In this document: piece after piece, positions 51,470-59,887 of the stretch | How positions within the stretch are numbered: the first letter of the stretch is position 1 | How the letters are laid out: every line of letters starts with the position of its first letter | DNA from: Methylacidiphilales bacterium | GTDB taxonomy: Bacteria; Verrucomicrobiota; Verrucomicrobiia; Methylacidiphilales; UBA1321 | Assembly: GCA_021272165.1 (NCBI GenBank) | Contig: JAJSLK010000061.1 | Span: 62,001 to 126,000 of the forward strand | DNA: 64,000 nt | Reading direction: 5' to 3' | Made by a program: the position numbers and the translations under genes | The notes under the pieces: generated by a model | What the model saw: the letters and a program-made list of their open reading frames with translations, nothing else | What the model was told of the DNA's origin: nothing | The model's database searches: none

Positions 51470-53622
51470 GTTCGGTGTGGACGATACGCGACGCCACGGG
51501 AGTTGAAAAAACGGCGGCGGAGTGGGGGCTGTGCGGCCTGACGCGGGAACGGATCAACCAGCGGCCGGACCTGGTGACGTTTCGCGCGGAGAACGGGGCG
51601 AGCGACGCGGACCCGATTTTCGCGCACGGCTCGACGATCCTGATTTTCCGCAACGGGACGCCCTGGTTTTACGGGCGGGTGATTGAGGTGCCGGGGCGGG
51701 CGTCGGCGAAGGCGGAGGAGCAGCTCTACCGCGTGGCGGGGCCGTGGTGGTACCTGGAGAACCTGGTTTTTCAGCAGGCGTGGCAGACGACGAACGGCGT
51801 GGATGTGACTCTGATTTCGACGAACAAGAGCCGGCTGATTCTGAATCAGAAGGGCGACGGGTCGAAGCTGGCAACGGGGGCGGCGATCCTGGAGGTGCTG
51901 AATTACGCGACGGCGCGCGGCGTGCCGATGACGATCGGCTCGGTGACGCCGAACGCGACCGCACCCTACGCGGAGGAGCTGGACCAGTCGTGTGCGGAGG
52001 TGATCCGGAATTTCCTGCGCTGGACGCCGGACGCAGCGGCGGCGTTCGACTACACGACGACGCCCTACCCGACGCTTTCGATTTTGCGCCGGGCGGACGC
52101 ATCGACGTTGATGTTGCCGGCTTACGGCGCGCCGGTGTCAAAGCTGGAGCTGACGCCGCGGCATGATTTGCAGGCGCCGTCGGTGGTGCTGAAGTTTGAG
52201 CAGACGAACGACATCGACAACGACACGTTCACGTCGCTGATTGTGCAGCCCGCGCCGTCGACGGCGACGGGTGACGAGCTGGGAGCGATGGTCATGACGC
52301 TTGATTTAGCGGGGGCGCGGGAGACGTACCAGAAGCAGAAGGTGCGGACGGCATTCATCCCGCCCGATTCATCATCGGCGGGGGTGGTGGACTGGTGGAA
52401 GGGAAAATTTCCGTGGCTGAGCGACTTTGACGATACGGACCTGACGGTGGTGGCGGGATCGCATACGGTGACAATGGAGGACCCGGCCGATTATCCGGGG
52501 CTGACGCTGTCGAATGTGCCGAATGAATTGCTGGAGGGGTCGGTGGCGGCTTGGATGAATCTTTACGCGGCGCCGCTGCGGGTGCAGGCGACGATGCAGT
52601 ATACGGGCGCGGCGACGGATGAGTCGACGGAGGTATTTGGGCCGACAAACCAGCGGGTGTTGTACACGCGGGTGATCGGGACAAACGCGGAGACGCAGAC
52701 CTACAGCCGGCTGACATCGGAGACGGCGGCGGAGCCGGTACCGGCCGGGCTGGCGCAGGCGCTTTACGATGCGGTGTCGGTATTGCCGTACGACGGGACA
52801 ATCGAGTTGACGGAGGAGGAGTGCTCGGGTGTGGGTGCGCCGGGAAATCTTCTGAACCTGACGGGAGGGCGGGCGGAGTGGTCGACGATGGCGGCGCAAA
52901 TCCAGCGGATCGAGGAGCAGATCGATGCGGGGATCACGCGGCTGACAGTGGGGCCGGGAAAACATCTCGGTCACGGCGACCTGGCGGAGCTGTTGCGGGT
53001 GAACAGGCAGCGGCGTCCTTCGTGGCGATTGAATGAACGGACGAGCGGAAACGCAGGCGATCACGCGACGAAGGTGCAGGGCGGGGAGCAGTCGCCGCGC
53101 TCCGATTCGATTTTCCGACCATCGGCGGGAAGCACGGAGACGAACAAGCCGTTTGAACTGCTGGATGCGTCGGATGCGACGGGGCTGAAAGTGGTGGTGA
53201 ATGCGAATTCGTTTTTGCAAAAATCGCTGACGCCGAACGATACGGTGGCGGTCACGGGTCTGGGCGCGGCGATCGCGGTGACGGTGGGGTCGCTGATCTG
53301 GCTGGAGCTTGATTTTACGTCGTACGCGGTGACAAGTGCGGCGATTGGATCGGGGACGTCGGGCTGGAGCGGTTTTCCGAATCCGTTCGTCTACACGGGG
53401 ACATCGCCGAACCAGGTGATGACGACGGCCTACCTGCTGATCGGTTACCTGGCGGCGGCGAGTTCGACGCTGGACGGGACGGTGATCACGGGTGGGAGTC
53501 CAAGCTCGCCGGTGAGCGCGAAGATTATCCAGTGCGTGTCGCAAAACCTGCTGTTGCGGAACGGCTGCTTCAACGGGCTGCCGGCGATTTTTCCGTTCCC
53601 ACATCACGCTCCTTACGTATGA
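51466..53622 (+). CDS. Large tail protein, baseplate hub-like
   Basis: 718 residues. The start SSVWTIRDATGVEKTAAEWGLCGL, LYRVAGPWWYLENLVFQQAW and ITVGPGKHLGHGDLAELLRVNRQRRPSWR suggest a siphophage-type tail protein with an attached beta-sandwich region. I could not place it in a family; the size, position and ATGA overlap suggest a baseplate hub or central tail protein. It contains no long coiled coil, so it is not an obvious tape measure. Confidence 0.6.
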   Translation: MSSVWTIRDATGVEKTAAEWGLCGLTRERINQRPDLVTFRAENGASDADPIFAHGSTILIFRNGTPWFYGRVIEVPGRASAKAEEQLYRVAGPWWYLENLVFQQAWQTTNGVDVTLISTNKSRLILNQKGDGSKLATGAAILEVLNYATARGVPMTIGSVTPNATAPYAEELDQSCAEVIRNFLRWTPDAAAAFDYTTTPYPTLSILRRADASTLMLPAYGAPVSKLELTPRHDLQAPSVVLKFEQTNDIDNDTFTSLIVQPAPSTATGDELGAMVMTLDLAGARETYQKQKVRTAFIPPDSSSAGVVDWWKGKFPWLSDFDDTDLTVVAGSHTVTMEDPADYPGLTLSNVPNELLEGSVAAWMNLYAAPLRVQATMQYTGAATDESTEVFGPTNQRVLYTRVIGTNAETQTYSRLTSETAAEPVPAGLAQALYDAVSVLPYDGTIELTEEECSGVGAPGNLLNLTGGRAEWSTMAAQIQRIEEQIDAGITRLTVGPGKHLGHGDLAELLRVNRQRRPSWRLNERTSGNAGDHATKVQGGEQSPRSDSIFRPSAGSTETNKPFELLDASDATGLKVVVNANSFLQKSLTPNDTVAVTGLGAAIAVTVGSLIWLELDFTSYAVTSAAIGSGTSGWSGFPNPFVYTGTSPNQVMTTAYLLIGYLAAASSTLDGTVITGGSPSSPVSAKIIQCVSQNLLLRNGCFNGLPAIFPFPHHAPYV

Positions 53623-54335
53623 ACCTTGATTATTTTGAGACGTCGTTTTTTCCCTTTAGCGTGCCGGAGAAGGATTCGTCCTTTGCCAGCAGCGTGGGGG
53701 CGCAGACGGTTTACCCGGCGGGGTTCAGTCTCGATCAGGCGCTGCAAATTTATTGGCGGGCGAAGGATTACCTGCTGGTGGCGTCGGGGAACGGGACGCT
53801 GGGCGGGTTGAGCCAGTCGCTGAACGTGAACGGATTGTTGCCGCCGCGAAATGCCGTGGTGGGGCACAATTCGTACTCGCTGCTGACGGGCTTTGCGCCG
53901 ACGGGGCCGTGGGACCTGGTTTGTGGCCGAGGCGTGCAGCAGGTGGCGCCGGGCTCGGGGACGATCACGGCGAGCGGGTCGGCGGGTTCAGGGTCGAATC
54001 CGGCGGCGCTGTTCAACCTGCAGGTGAATTTGTTTTTCCCGGCGTATCTGGTGCCTGATCCGGTGGTGAAATATGACGGGCTCTGGTGGCCGGCGATGAG
54101 CATCTCGTGCTCGGTAACGAACACGGTGGAGCTTGATTCGGGCGGCGAGCTGGAGATGTCTTTCGACTGCACGACGCTGCCTGATCCGGAGAGCACGACG
54201 GAGATCAGCGCGTTTTCATTCTTCGGCGTTTCGGTGCCGGTTTTTTGCATGCCGCTGGCCCCGGCGAGCGGACCCGATCCCGCGGAGACGCGGACGTTTT
54301 CGGGGTCGTTGACGGTGGCCGATGAATGGTCGTGA
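53619..54335 (+). CDS. Tail or baseplate protein, unassigned
   Basis: 238 residues from ATG 53619 (MNLDYFETSFFPFSVPEKDSS), overlapping the preceding stop (ATGA). Beta-rich with Gly/Ser loops (GTITASGSAGSGSNPAALFNLQVN). Position suggests a minor tail protein. No family recognised. Confidence 0.55.
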   Translation: MNLDYFETSFFPFSVPEKDSSFASSVGAQTVYPAGFSLDQALQIYWRAKDYLLVASGNGTLGGLSQSLNVNGLLPPRNAVVGHNSYSLLTGFAPTGPWDLVCGRGVQQVAPGSGTITASGSAGSGSNPAALFNLQVNLFFPAYLVPDPVVKYDGLWWPAMSISCSVTNTVELDSGGELEMSFDCTTLPDPESTTEISAFSFFGVSVPVFCMPLAPASGPDPAETRTFSGSLTVADEWS

Positions 54336-54399
54336 ACCGGGCTGGTCCCGGTCGAACGGATCCATTCTGAAATTTTAACCTCAATTTTTTTTAACTGAA

Positions 54400-56496
54400 A
54401 TGATTCCATCTTTTTCCTCTTCTTTACGGCATCGCGGGATGACGGTGGCGGGGATTCTCAGTGTGGCGCTGACGTCGGTGCTGCTGCTTTGCGGCGCCGG
54501 GTCGGTGCCGATCGAGAATTTTCTGCCGCAGGGTCCGATGCAGGGCGATCTCAATGCCGGTGGTTACAACATCACGAACGCGGCAACGGTCTGTGCCACG
54601 AATTTTGCGGGCAACGGCGCGGCTTTGACGAATCTGAACGCCAATGCCTGCGTGCCGTTGCCGCTCAAGACAAACCTGAATGCGAGCGATGTGGTGATCG
54701 TGATCGGGGAAAGCCTGGCGGCGGGCTCGAACGTCAATACCGAGGACCCGACGCATCACAATGCGGTGAGTTATGCCGGGCCAGGCAAGTGCTGGGCGCA
54801 ATGGTTGTCGCAGTTTCTGCCGAACATTCCGGTTTATAGCTATGGCGTGGGTGGCGCGGACAGCAGCAATGGCCTGGGCGTGCTGGCGGGGACGTCGGGT
54901 TTTTATGGCGCGACGAAATATGTGAACGGGTCCGTGGTGGGGAGCTATAGCGGCATTTCCTCGCTGCCGGGCGCTCTGATTCCGTCGTCGGGTTCCGGCG
55001 GGACGGCTTACTTCATCAATACATACGATGGAAATAATGACAACGCGGATGGACGGAACGCGGCGACCTTTGCAACGAACATGGCGGCGATCTTTGCCGC
55101 CGAGCGGGCGCTGGCAAGCAACGTGAAGATTTGCGCGGTGACGAGCCAGTTTGTGAACAACCGGACGCCGGGGACGATAGATCCCTATAATTCATGGACG
55201 CGGTCGCAACTGGGACAGACGGGCGGCTTCGACATCCTGATCGATGTGACGCCGACTTTCACGAATCCCTACGATACGAATTTTTATGATGCGGATCACG
55301 CGCACCTGGTGTCGGCGGGTTGCTACGCTTACGCGGAGGACGTGAGGAACGCGCTGCTGGGCAATCCTTCACCGGTGAACCTGACAAGCCTTTTCATTCC
55401 GCAGGCCGGAACGGGAACGGCCGGGTTCACCTGGACGGGGCCGCTGACTTATAACAATCAGACATTTCTGGATACCTACAACGGCGACACGTTGTTCGAG
55501 TTGCAGAGCACGACTCCTTCAACCGGGCATTATTATACGTTTCAATCGAGCCATCTTGGGCAATTGGCGGTTTATCGCGATAGCATGGGATTCACGGGGC
55601 TGCTCTGGGACATCAACGGCAATCAGACTTACGTGGTGCCGAACAGCGGCAATTTCACGATCAATTCCGCCGGTAATGGTCAGTTGAATTTCGTGCTGGG
55701 CAACAGCGTCCACAATTGGACGAGCGCCGTGGACACGAGCGGCAACTGGAATCTTTATCGGGACAGCATGGGGCTGACCGGCGTGGCGATCGCCGCCGGG
55801 GGCAATCAAACTTACACCGTACCTGATTCGGGATCGTTCACGATCAATCCGAAAAGCTCGGGGCAACTGAATTTCGTGTTGGGGAATACGGTGCACAATT
55901 ACACGACAGCGATTGATTCGAGCGGCAATTGGAATCTTTATCGCGAGGCGATGGGGCTGACGGCGGAGGTGCTTTCGGCTTCCGGCAATTTCACCTACAC
56001 GGTGCCGAATGGGGGAAGTTATACGATCAATGGAAATGGCAGCAGCGGACTAAGTTTTGTCCTGGGCAATACGGTCAACAATTACACGATGCAGATCGAT
56101 CCCAGCGGCGGTTTTGATCTTTATCGCAATTCGCTCGGGTTCACGAACTTGGCCATCAGTCAGTCGGGGAACTGGACGGTGACGCTGCCCAGCGGAGGTC
56201 AGTTCAATGTCATGTCGGGAACGGTGGCGGCCGATACGGCCGGCTATGGATTCGCGACGAAGGAGGGCTCGAATGCGAAGCAGGGGACGGCGACATTGAC
56301 CGGCGGAACGGTGACGGTGAGCGACAGCGCCGTGACAGCGAACAGCCGGATTTTTCTGACCGTGCAATCGCCGGGCGGGACGGTGGGCGTGCCTTATGTG
56401 TCGGTGCGGACGGCGGGGACGTCATTCACGATCACAAGCACGAGCGGGTCCGACACGAGCACGGTGGCTTACGAACTTTTTGAACCGGCGCCATGA
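54400..56496 (+). CDS. Tail fibre with SGNH-hydrolase domain and internal repeats
   Basis: 698 residues. After a hydrophobic N-terminal segment and NGAALTNLNANA comes an SGNH/GDSL-type esterase domain: the nucleophile Ser105 in VIGESLAAG and the DxxH motif D299-x-x-H302 in DADHAHL. Residues about 395-605 contain four ~61-residue repeats (core LYRDSMGFTG, then an NxTYxVPxxGxFTIN end). The C-terminal part has a trimerising-like fibre sequence (TLTGGTVTVSDSAVTANSRIFLTV). Probably deacetylates a surface glycan during host attachment. The hydrolase role is inferred from motifs. Confidence 0.75.
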   Translation: MIPSFSSSLRHRGMTVAGILSVALTSVLLLCGAGSVPIENFLPQGPMQGDLNAGGYNITNAATVCATNFAGNGAALTNLNANACVPLPLKTNLNASDVVIVIGESLAAGSNVNTEDPTHHNAVSYAGPGKCWAQWLSQFLPNIPVYSYGVGGADSSNGLGVLAGTSGFYGATKYVNGSVVGSYSGISSLPGALIPSSGSGGTAYFINTYDGNNDNADGRNAATFATNMAAIFAAERALASNVKICAVTSQFVNNRTPGTIDPYNSWTRSQLGQTGGFDILIDVTPTFTNPYDTNFYDADHAHLVSAGCYAYAEDVRNALLGNPSPVNLTSLFIPQAGTGTAGFTWTGPLTYNNQTFLDTYNGDTLFELQSTTPSTGHYYTFQSSHLGQLAVYRDSMGFTGLLWDINGNQTYVVPNSGNFTINSAGNGQLNFVLGNSVHNWTSAVDTSGNWNLYRDSMGLTGVAIAAGGNQTYTVPDSGSFTINPKSSGQLNFVLGNTVHNYTTAIDSSGNWNLYREAMGLTAEVLSASGNFTYTVPNGGSYTINGNGSSGLSFVLGNTVNNYTMQIDPSGGFDLYRNSLGFTNLAISQSGNWTVTLPSGGQFNVMSGTVAADTAGYGFATKEGSNAKQGTATLTGGTVTVSDSAVTANSRIFLTVQSPGGTVGVPYVSVRTAGTSFTITSTSGSDTSTVAYELFEPAP

Positions 56497-56529
56497 AGGC
56501 GCCGGCCAACCCTTAACCATGGAAAAATC

Positions 56530-57066
56530 ATGAACATGAATCTTCTCTTTAAAATAAGCGGTCTCGGTCTGCTTTTGAGCCTGACGGCGTGCGGAACGAC
56601 GGCAACGGAAACCGGAAGCACAACGGCTTCCGCGACGGCCACGACGGCGGCGAGCATCGAATCGGCGCTGCCGTTGATCCGGACGGGGGCGGCGGTGGCG
56701 ACGGGAGCGGTCCTCGATTTCGCGGTGAATCAGCCAGGGACGCGGACGAGACTGGCGAATGAGATGTATGCGGCGGCGAGCGCCGTTTATTCGCTTTCGG
56801 GCGGATCGTTCCCGACTCCGGCGCAACTTCAGGCGAGCATTTTGGCGTTTGGGGGATCGCAGACGGACGCGAATTACGCGACGTTTTCGACGGCGGTTGC
56901 CGGGTTGTACGCCGCCTATTATCCGAAGCTGGCGACGGGGGACACGAAGACGGCGACGGATCTGCTGAACGCGATTGCAGGCGGGATCGAGGATGCGTCG
57001 GCGGCCTACGTGACGACGCCCGCGCTGGCGACGGCTTCATCAACGACGGCAACAACGAGCTTTTGA
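56530..57066 (+). CDS. Phage-associated lipoprotein
   Basis: 178 residues. Lipobox LTAC after MNMNLLFKISGLGLLLS gives a lipid-anchored Cys near residue 22. The rest is Ala/Thr-rich and helical (SIESALPLIRTGAAVATGAVLDFAVNQPG). No family. Its position just after the tail fibre and before the DPBB protein suggests a lysis or exclusion role. Confidence 0.6.
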   Translation: MNMNLLFKISGLGLLLSLTACGTTATETGSTTASATATTAASIESALPLIRTGAAVATGAVLDFAVNQPGTRTRLANEMYAAASAVYSLSGGSFPTPAQLQASILAFGGSQTDANYATFSTAVAGLYAAYYPKLATGDTKTATDLLNAIAGGIEDASAAYVTTPALATASSTTATTSF

Positions 57067-57070
57067 GGCA

Positions 57071-57520
57071 ATGAGCGAGATTGTTTCCCTGGGCTTGGGG
57101 AAGATGAGCATTTTTGGCGGCCCGGCCGACGAGGGGGTCGGGCCGCACGAGGGGCTGGCGCTGATCGGTCCGACGGACCTGGGCATCTGGTGGTTTTCGT
57201 GCCTGTTTCTGCCGGAACAGCCAGCGGGGACGACGGGCCTGGCGCGGCGGCTGAATCCGCGGGCGTTTTACCTGGCAATGCGGTGGGACTACACGCGGTG
57301 GCCGAAGGACCTGCTGCGGCACACGGTGGTGAAGCTGACGAATCCGGCGAATGGATTATGGGTGCTGGCGAGGCCGGTTGATTTCGGGCCGGGGGACGGT
57401 TCGGTGATCGACGGGCAGCCGACCAAGGACACGGGACGGATTGCGGATTTGTCGCCGGGTGCGGCTAATGCTTTGGGACTATGTACCGATGATAAGGTAG
57501 GGTGTGAATTATTAAAGTAG
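57071..57520 (+). CDS. Double-psi beta-barrel protein, possible cell-wall enzyme
   Basis: 149 residues. LPRHTVVKLTNPANGLWVLARPVDFGPGDGS and IADLSPGAANALGL (the LxNGxxxxAxVxDxGP ... DLSxxAAxxLG pattern) fit a double-psi beta-barrel, as in RlpA, lytic transglycosylases and endolysins. The Asp residues expected for catalysis are present (DFGPGD). It starts 4 bp after the lipoprotein gene. It is the only lysis-like gene in the cassette, and enzymatic activity is unproven. Confidence 0.55.
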   Translation: MSEIVSLGLGKMSIFGGPADEGVGPHEGLALIGPTDLGIWWFSCLFLPEQPAGTTGLARRLNPRAFYLAMRWDYTRWPKDLLRHTVVKLTNPANGLWVLARPVDFGPGDGSVIDGQPTKDTGRIADLSPGAANALGLCTDDKVGCELLK

Positions 57521-57563
57521 ATGGGAGTCATTTATTTTTAACAAAATCTCATCGAGGTTCACC

Positions 57564-57592
57564 TTGCTAAAATAAGTTTAAAATGGCATATT
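57564..57592 (+). promoter_or_regulatory. Candidate sigma-70-like promoter
   Basis: TTGCTA, 17 bases, CATATT in a strikingly AT-rich gap, followed by a GGAG site (57602-57605) seven bases before the 57612 start. The -10 match is weak, so this is tentative. Confidence 0.3.
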
Positions 57593-57611
57593 GAATTATA
57601 TGGAGATTACC

Positions 57612-57803
57612 ATGAATACTTCCGATGCTATACAAAAGGCCCGCTCAAGCATCTTGAACGAGGAAGCGCAGGATATTCTCAGCGAAGCCGCAAAAGGTAT
57701 ACCTTCAGAAATATGGCGAGCAATTGCCCTTGCTGAGCAAGCAGAAGCACCCAAACCAACGCCTACATACATTTACACGAGTTCAGGCACAATGGGAATA
57801 TAA
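57612..57803 (+). CDS. Small protein paired with an SDH-type protease
   Basis: 63 residues from ATG 57612, which has a GGAG 6 bases upstream (MNTSDAIQKARSSILNEEAQ). Mostly helical N-terminal half, then a Pro/Thr-rich tail ending GTMGI. The sequence is AT-rich, unlike all neighbours. Its stop overlaps the protease start (TAATG), so the two are coupled. No family recognised. Confidence 0.6.
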   Translation: MNTSDAIQKARSSILNEEAQDILSEAAKGIPSEIWRAIALAEQAEAPKPTPTYIYTSSGTMGI

Positions 57804-58813
57804 TGCCTTCACGTGCTGAGATCACCAACAGGCTTGGCGAAATTCAGCGAGAAGGACAACTAATCGCTGGTGGGGCTATTGATACAATTCGACGGGGCTA
57901 CCTGAAGGAGTTGGCTGATTATACTGGAAGAAATACCGTTATTTATGCTGCTAGTCAGCTGCCCATTATTCCTGATGATATTCGGGGATTCATGACCGCC
58001 TTTCATGAACTTCAGGGCGATAAACTAGATTTGATTATTCACAGTGGAGGTGGTTCATCTGAAGCAACCGAGCAAATTGTGCAATATGCTCGAAAGAAGT
58101 TTGCTCATATTCGGGCTCTTATTCCTGAACGAGCAATGTCGGCTGCCACTATGCTTGCTTGTGCTTGTGACGAGATCGTCATGGGCAAGCAATCGGCCAT
58201 TGGTCCTATTGACCCGCAATTCACTATAAATGGAGCATCGGTTCCTGCATATGCGATTCTTGAAGACTTTAATAGAGCCATTGCTGACGTCAAAACTGAT
58301 CCAAAAACGGCTGCACTGTGGGTTCCCAAGTTAAACAAGATCCCACATGGACTGATAAGTTTGTGCGAACAAACTATAGCTCGTTCCGAAGAGCTAGTAA
58401 AAAAATGGTTGATGGATTACGGCAAAAAATCTGAAGCTCAGGCGACGGAAATTGCCCATTGGTTAGCTTCCTATGTGCACAAGAGTCACGGTAAGCCTAT
58501 CGACGCCATTCAGGCTAGAGAGAAGGGGCTTAACATAGTGCTTTTGGAAGAGGATCAGCAACTGCAAGATAAGTTGTTATCTGTTTTCCACTCGACCGTT
58601 CTTACATTTGAGACGAATCCATGTCTTAAGTTAACGGAAAATCATTTGGGAAAGGGTTACTATTTAGTGCAGCAACAACAGCTCCAACTTATACCGCAAC
58701 ATCCTTTTCAACCGCAGATGCCATTTCCTTTGCCACTACCATTTCCTCAGCCACCTCCTGATACGCCACAGGTACCACCTCCATCTCCACAACCAGATTT
58801 ACCAGGAACATAA
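57803..58813 (+). CDS. SDH (serine dehydrogenase proteinase)-family Clp-fold protease
   Basis: 336 residues. SDH/SppA-type features: LDLIIHSGGGSSEATEQIVQYARKKFAHIRALIPERAMSAATMLACACDEIVMGKQSAIGPIDPQF, with the probable nucleophile Ser113 in AMSAATML and a GGGS oxyanion-type loop. A C-terminal Pro/Gln-rich tail (about 285-336) is unusual. The codon use is AT-rich, quite unlike the host, which suggests recent transfer. It follows the small protein with overlapping stop/start. The substrate is unknown. Confidence 0.82.
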   Translation: MPSRAEITNRLGEIQREGQLIAGGAIDTIRRGYLKELADYTGRNTVIYAASQLPIIPDDIRGFMTAFHELQGDKLDLIIHSGGGSSEATEQIVQYARKKFAHIRALIPERAMSAATMLACACDEIVMGKQSAIGPIDPQFTINGASVPAYAILEDFNRAIADVKTDPKTAALWVPKLNKIPHGLISLCEQTIARSEELVKKWLMDYGKKSEAQATEIAHWLASYVHKSHGKPIDAIQAREKGLNIVLLEEDQQLQDKLLSVFHSTVLTFETNPCLKLTENHLGKGYYLVQQQQLQLIPQHPFQPQMPFPLPLPFPQPPPDTPQVPPPSPQPDLPGT

Positions 58814-58840
58814 AGCCATTTTTTCTAGGCTTGTTTATGT

Positions 58841-59887
58841 ATGGTCATGGGTTTGCAATCGGAGGGCATGCCGATTTTTATCGTGGGGGCGACGGGGACG
58901 GGGAAGAGCGCGTTGGCGATGGAGCTGGCGCGGGCGTTCGCGAGCACCGGAGGTGCGGCGATTCTGGTGATGGACGCGATGCAGGTTTATCGCGGGGCGG
59001 ACATCGGGACGAGCAAGGCGTCGGCTGCGGAGCGGGCGGAGGTTCCTCATGGGGGATTGGATCTGGCCGATTTCGGCGCGGCGTTCGACGTGGCCCAGTA
59101 TGTGAAACACGCGGAGAATTTTTTGCGGGAACAGCAGGCGGCCGGACGGCAGGTGATGGTGGTGGGCGGGACGGGGCTTTATTTCCGGGCGTTGACGCGG
59201 GGGCTTTGCAAGGCGCCGCAGGGTTCGGAGGAGCTTCGAGCGGAGCTGAACGGTTTGCCGGTGGAGGAATTGCAGGCGCGTCTAAGAAAGATTGATCCGG
59301 GGATGCTGGAACGGCTGGACCGGTCGAATCCGCGGCGGCTGGTGCGGGCGATTGAGGTGATGGAGGGGACGGGGCGGTCGCTGCGGGAGTGGCAGGAAGA
59401 GACGCCGGAACCGGTGGTGAAGGATTTCCGGGCATTCTGGATCCAGCGGGAGAAGGACGAATTGCAGGAGCGGATCGAGGCGCGGGTGGAGGAGATGTTT
59501 GCCCGGGGCTGGGTGGAGGAGGTGCGGGAATTGGTGGGGCAGTACGGGCTGGAGGCGGTGCGGAATTTCGCGGGGATCGGGTACCGGGAGATTGGGGAGA
59601 TGTTGGCAGGGGAAGGTTTCGCACGGAGGACGCAGGGAACACGGAGGAAATCGGAGGAAGAGGACTGGCCGAATCCGCCGGTGGGGACATCGGCGGCTAC
59701 CCGGGAGTCGATGCCCGAGGATTCCGTGGTACAAAATATGGCGGCTACGCTGAAACGTGACATTTTGGTGGCGACGCGGCAATACGCGAAGCGTCAGTTG
59801 ACTTGGTTCGCGCGTGAGCCTAATTTGCAGCCAGTGATGCTCTCCGGCAACCAGCCCTTTCCCGCTGTCGTGCCCTCCCTGCTTTGA
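58841..59887 (+). CDS. miaA: tRNA dimethylallyltransferase with an in-frame repeat insertion
   Basis: 348 residues; a start at the M of MPIFIVG is also possible. It adds dimethylallyl to A37 of tRNA. P loop GATGTGKSAL, DAMQVYRGADIGTSKA, GGTGLYFRAL and the C-terminal ATRQYAKRQLTWF are typical. Between GIGYREIGEMLAGEGF and the C-terminal motif, residues 261-288 are composed of repeat E (59622-59657) and repeat A (59675-59696), absent from ordinary MiaA. The frame is kept, so the protein may still function. The stop overlaps the hflX start (TTG). Confidence 0.9.
   Translation: MVMGLQSEGMPIFIVGATGTGKSALAMELARAFASTGGAAILVMDAMQVYRGADIGTSKASAAERAEVPHGGLDLADFGAAFDVAQYVKHAENFLREQQAAGRQVMVVGGTGLYFRALTRGLCKAPQGSEELRAELNGLPVEELQARLRKIDPGMLERLDRSNPRRLVRAIEVMEGTGRSLREWQEETPEPVVKDFRAFWIQREKDELQERIEARVEEMFARGWVEEVRELVGQYGLEAVRNFAGIGYREIGEMLAGEGFARRTQGTRRKSEEEDWPNPPVGTSAATRESMPEDSVVQNMAATLKRDILVATRQYAKRQLTWFAREPNLQPVMLSGNQPFPAVVPSLL
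59622..59657 (+). repeat. Repeat E copy 2, in miaA
   Basis: CGCACGGAGGACGCAGGGAA then CACGGAGG, in frame within miaA, followed at once by repeat A. It gives FARRTQGTRRKSEEE. Confidence 0.65.
59675..59696 (+). repeat. Repeat A copy 3, in miaA
   Basis: Arms CCGCCGGTG and CATCGGCGG around GGGA (one G-T pair) then CTACCC; translated as PPVGTSAATR. It forms the E-A composite with the copy just upstream. Confidence 0.75.
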
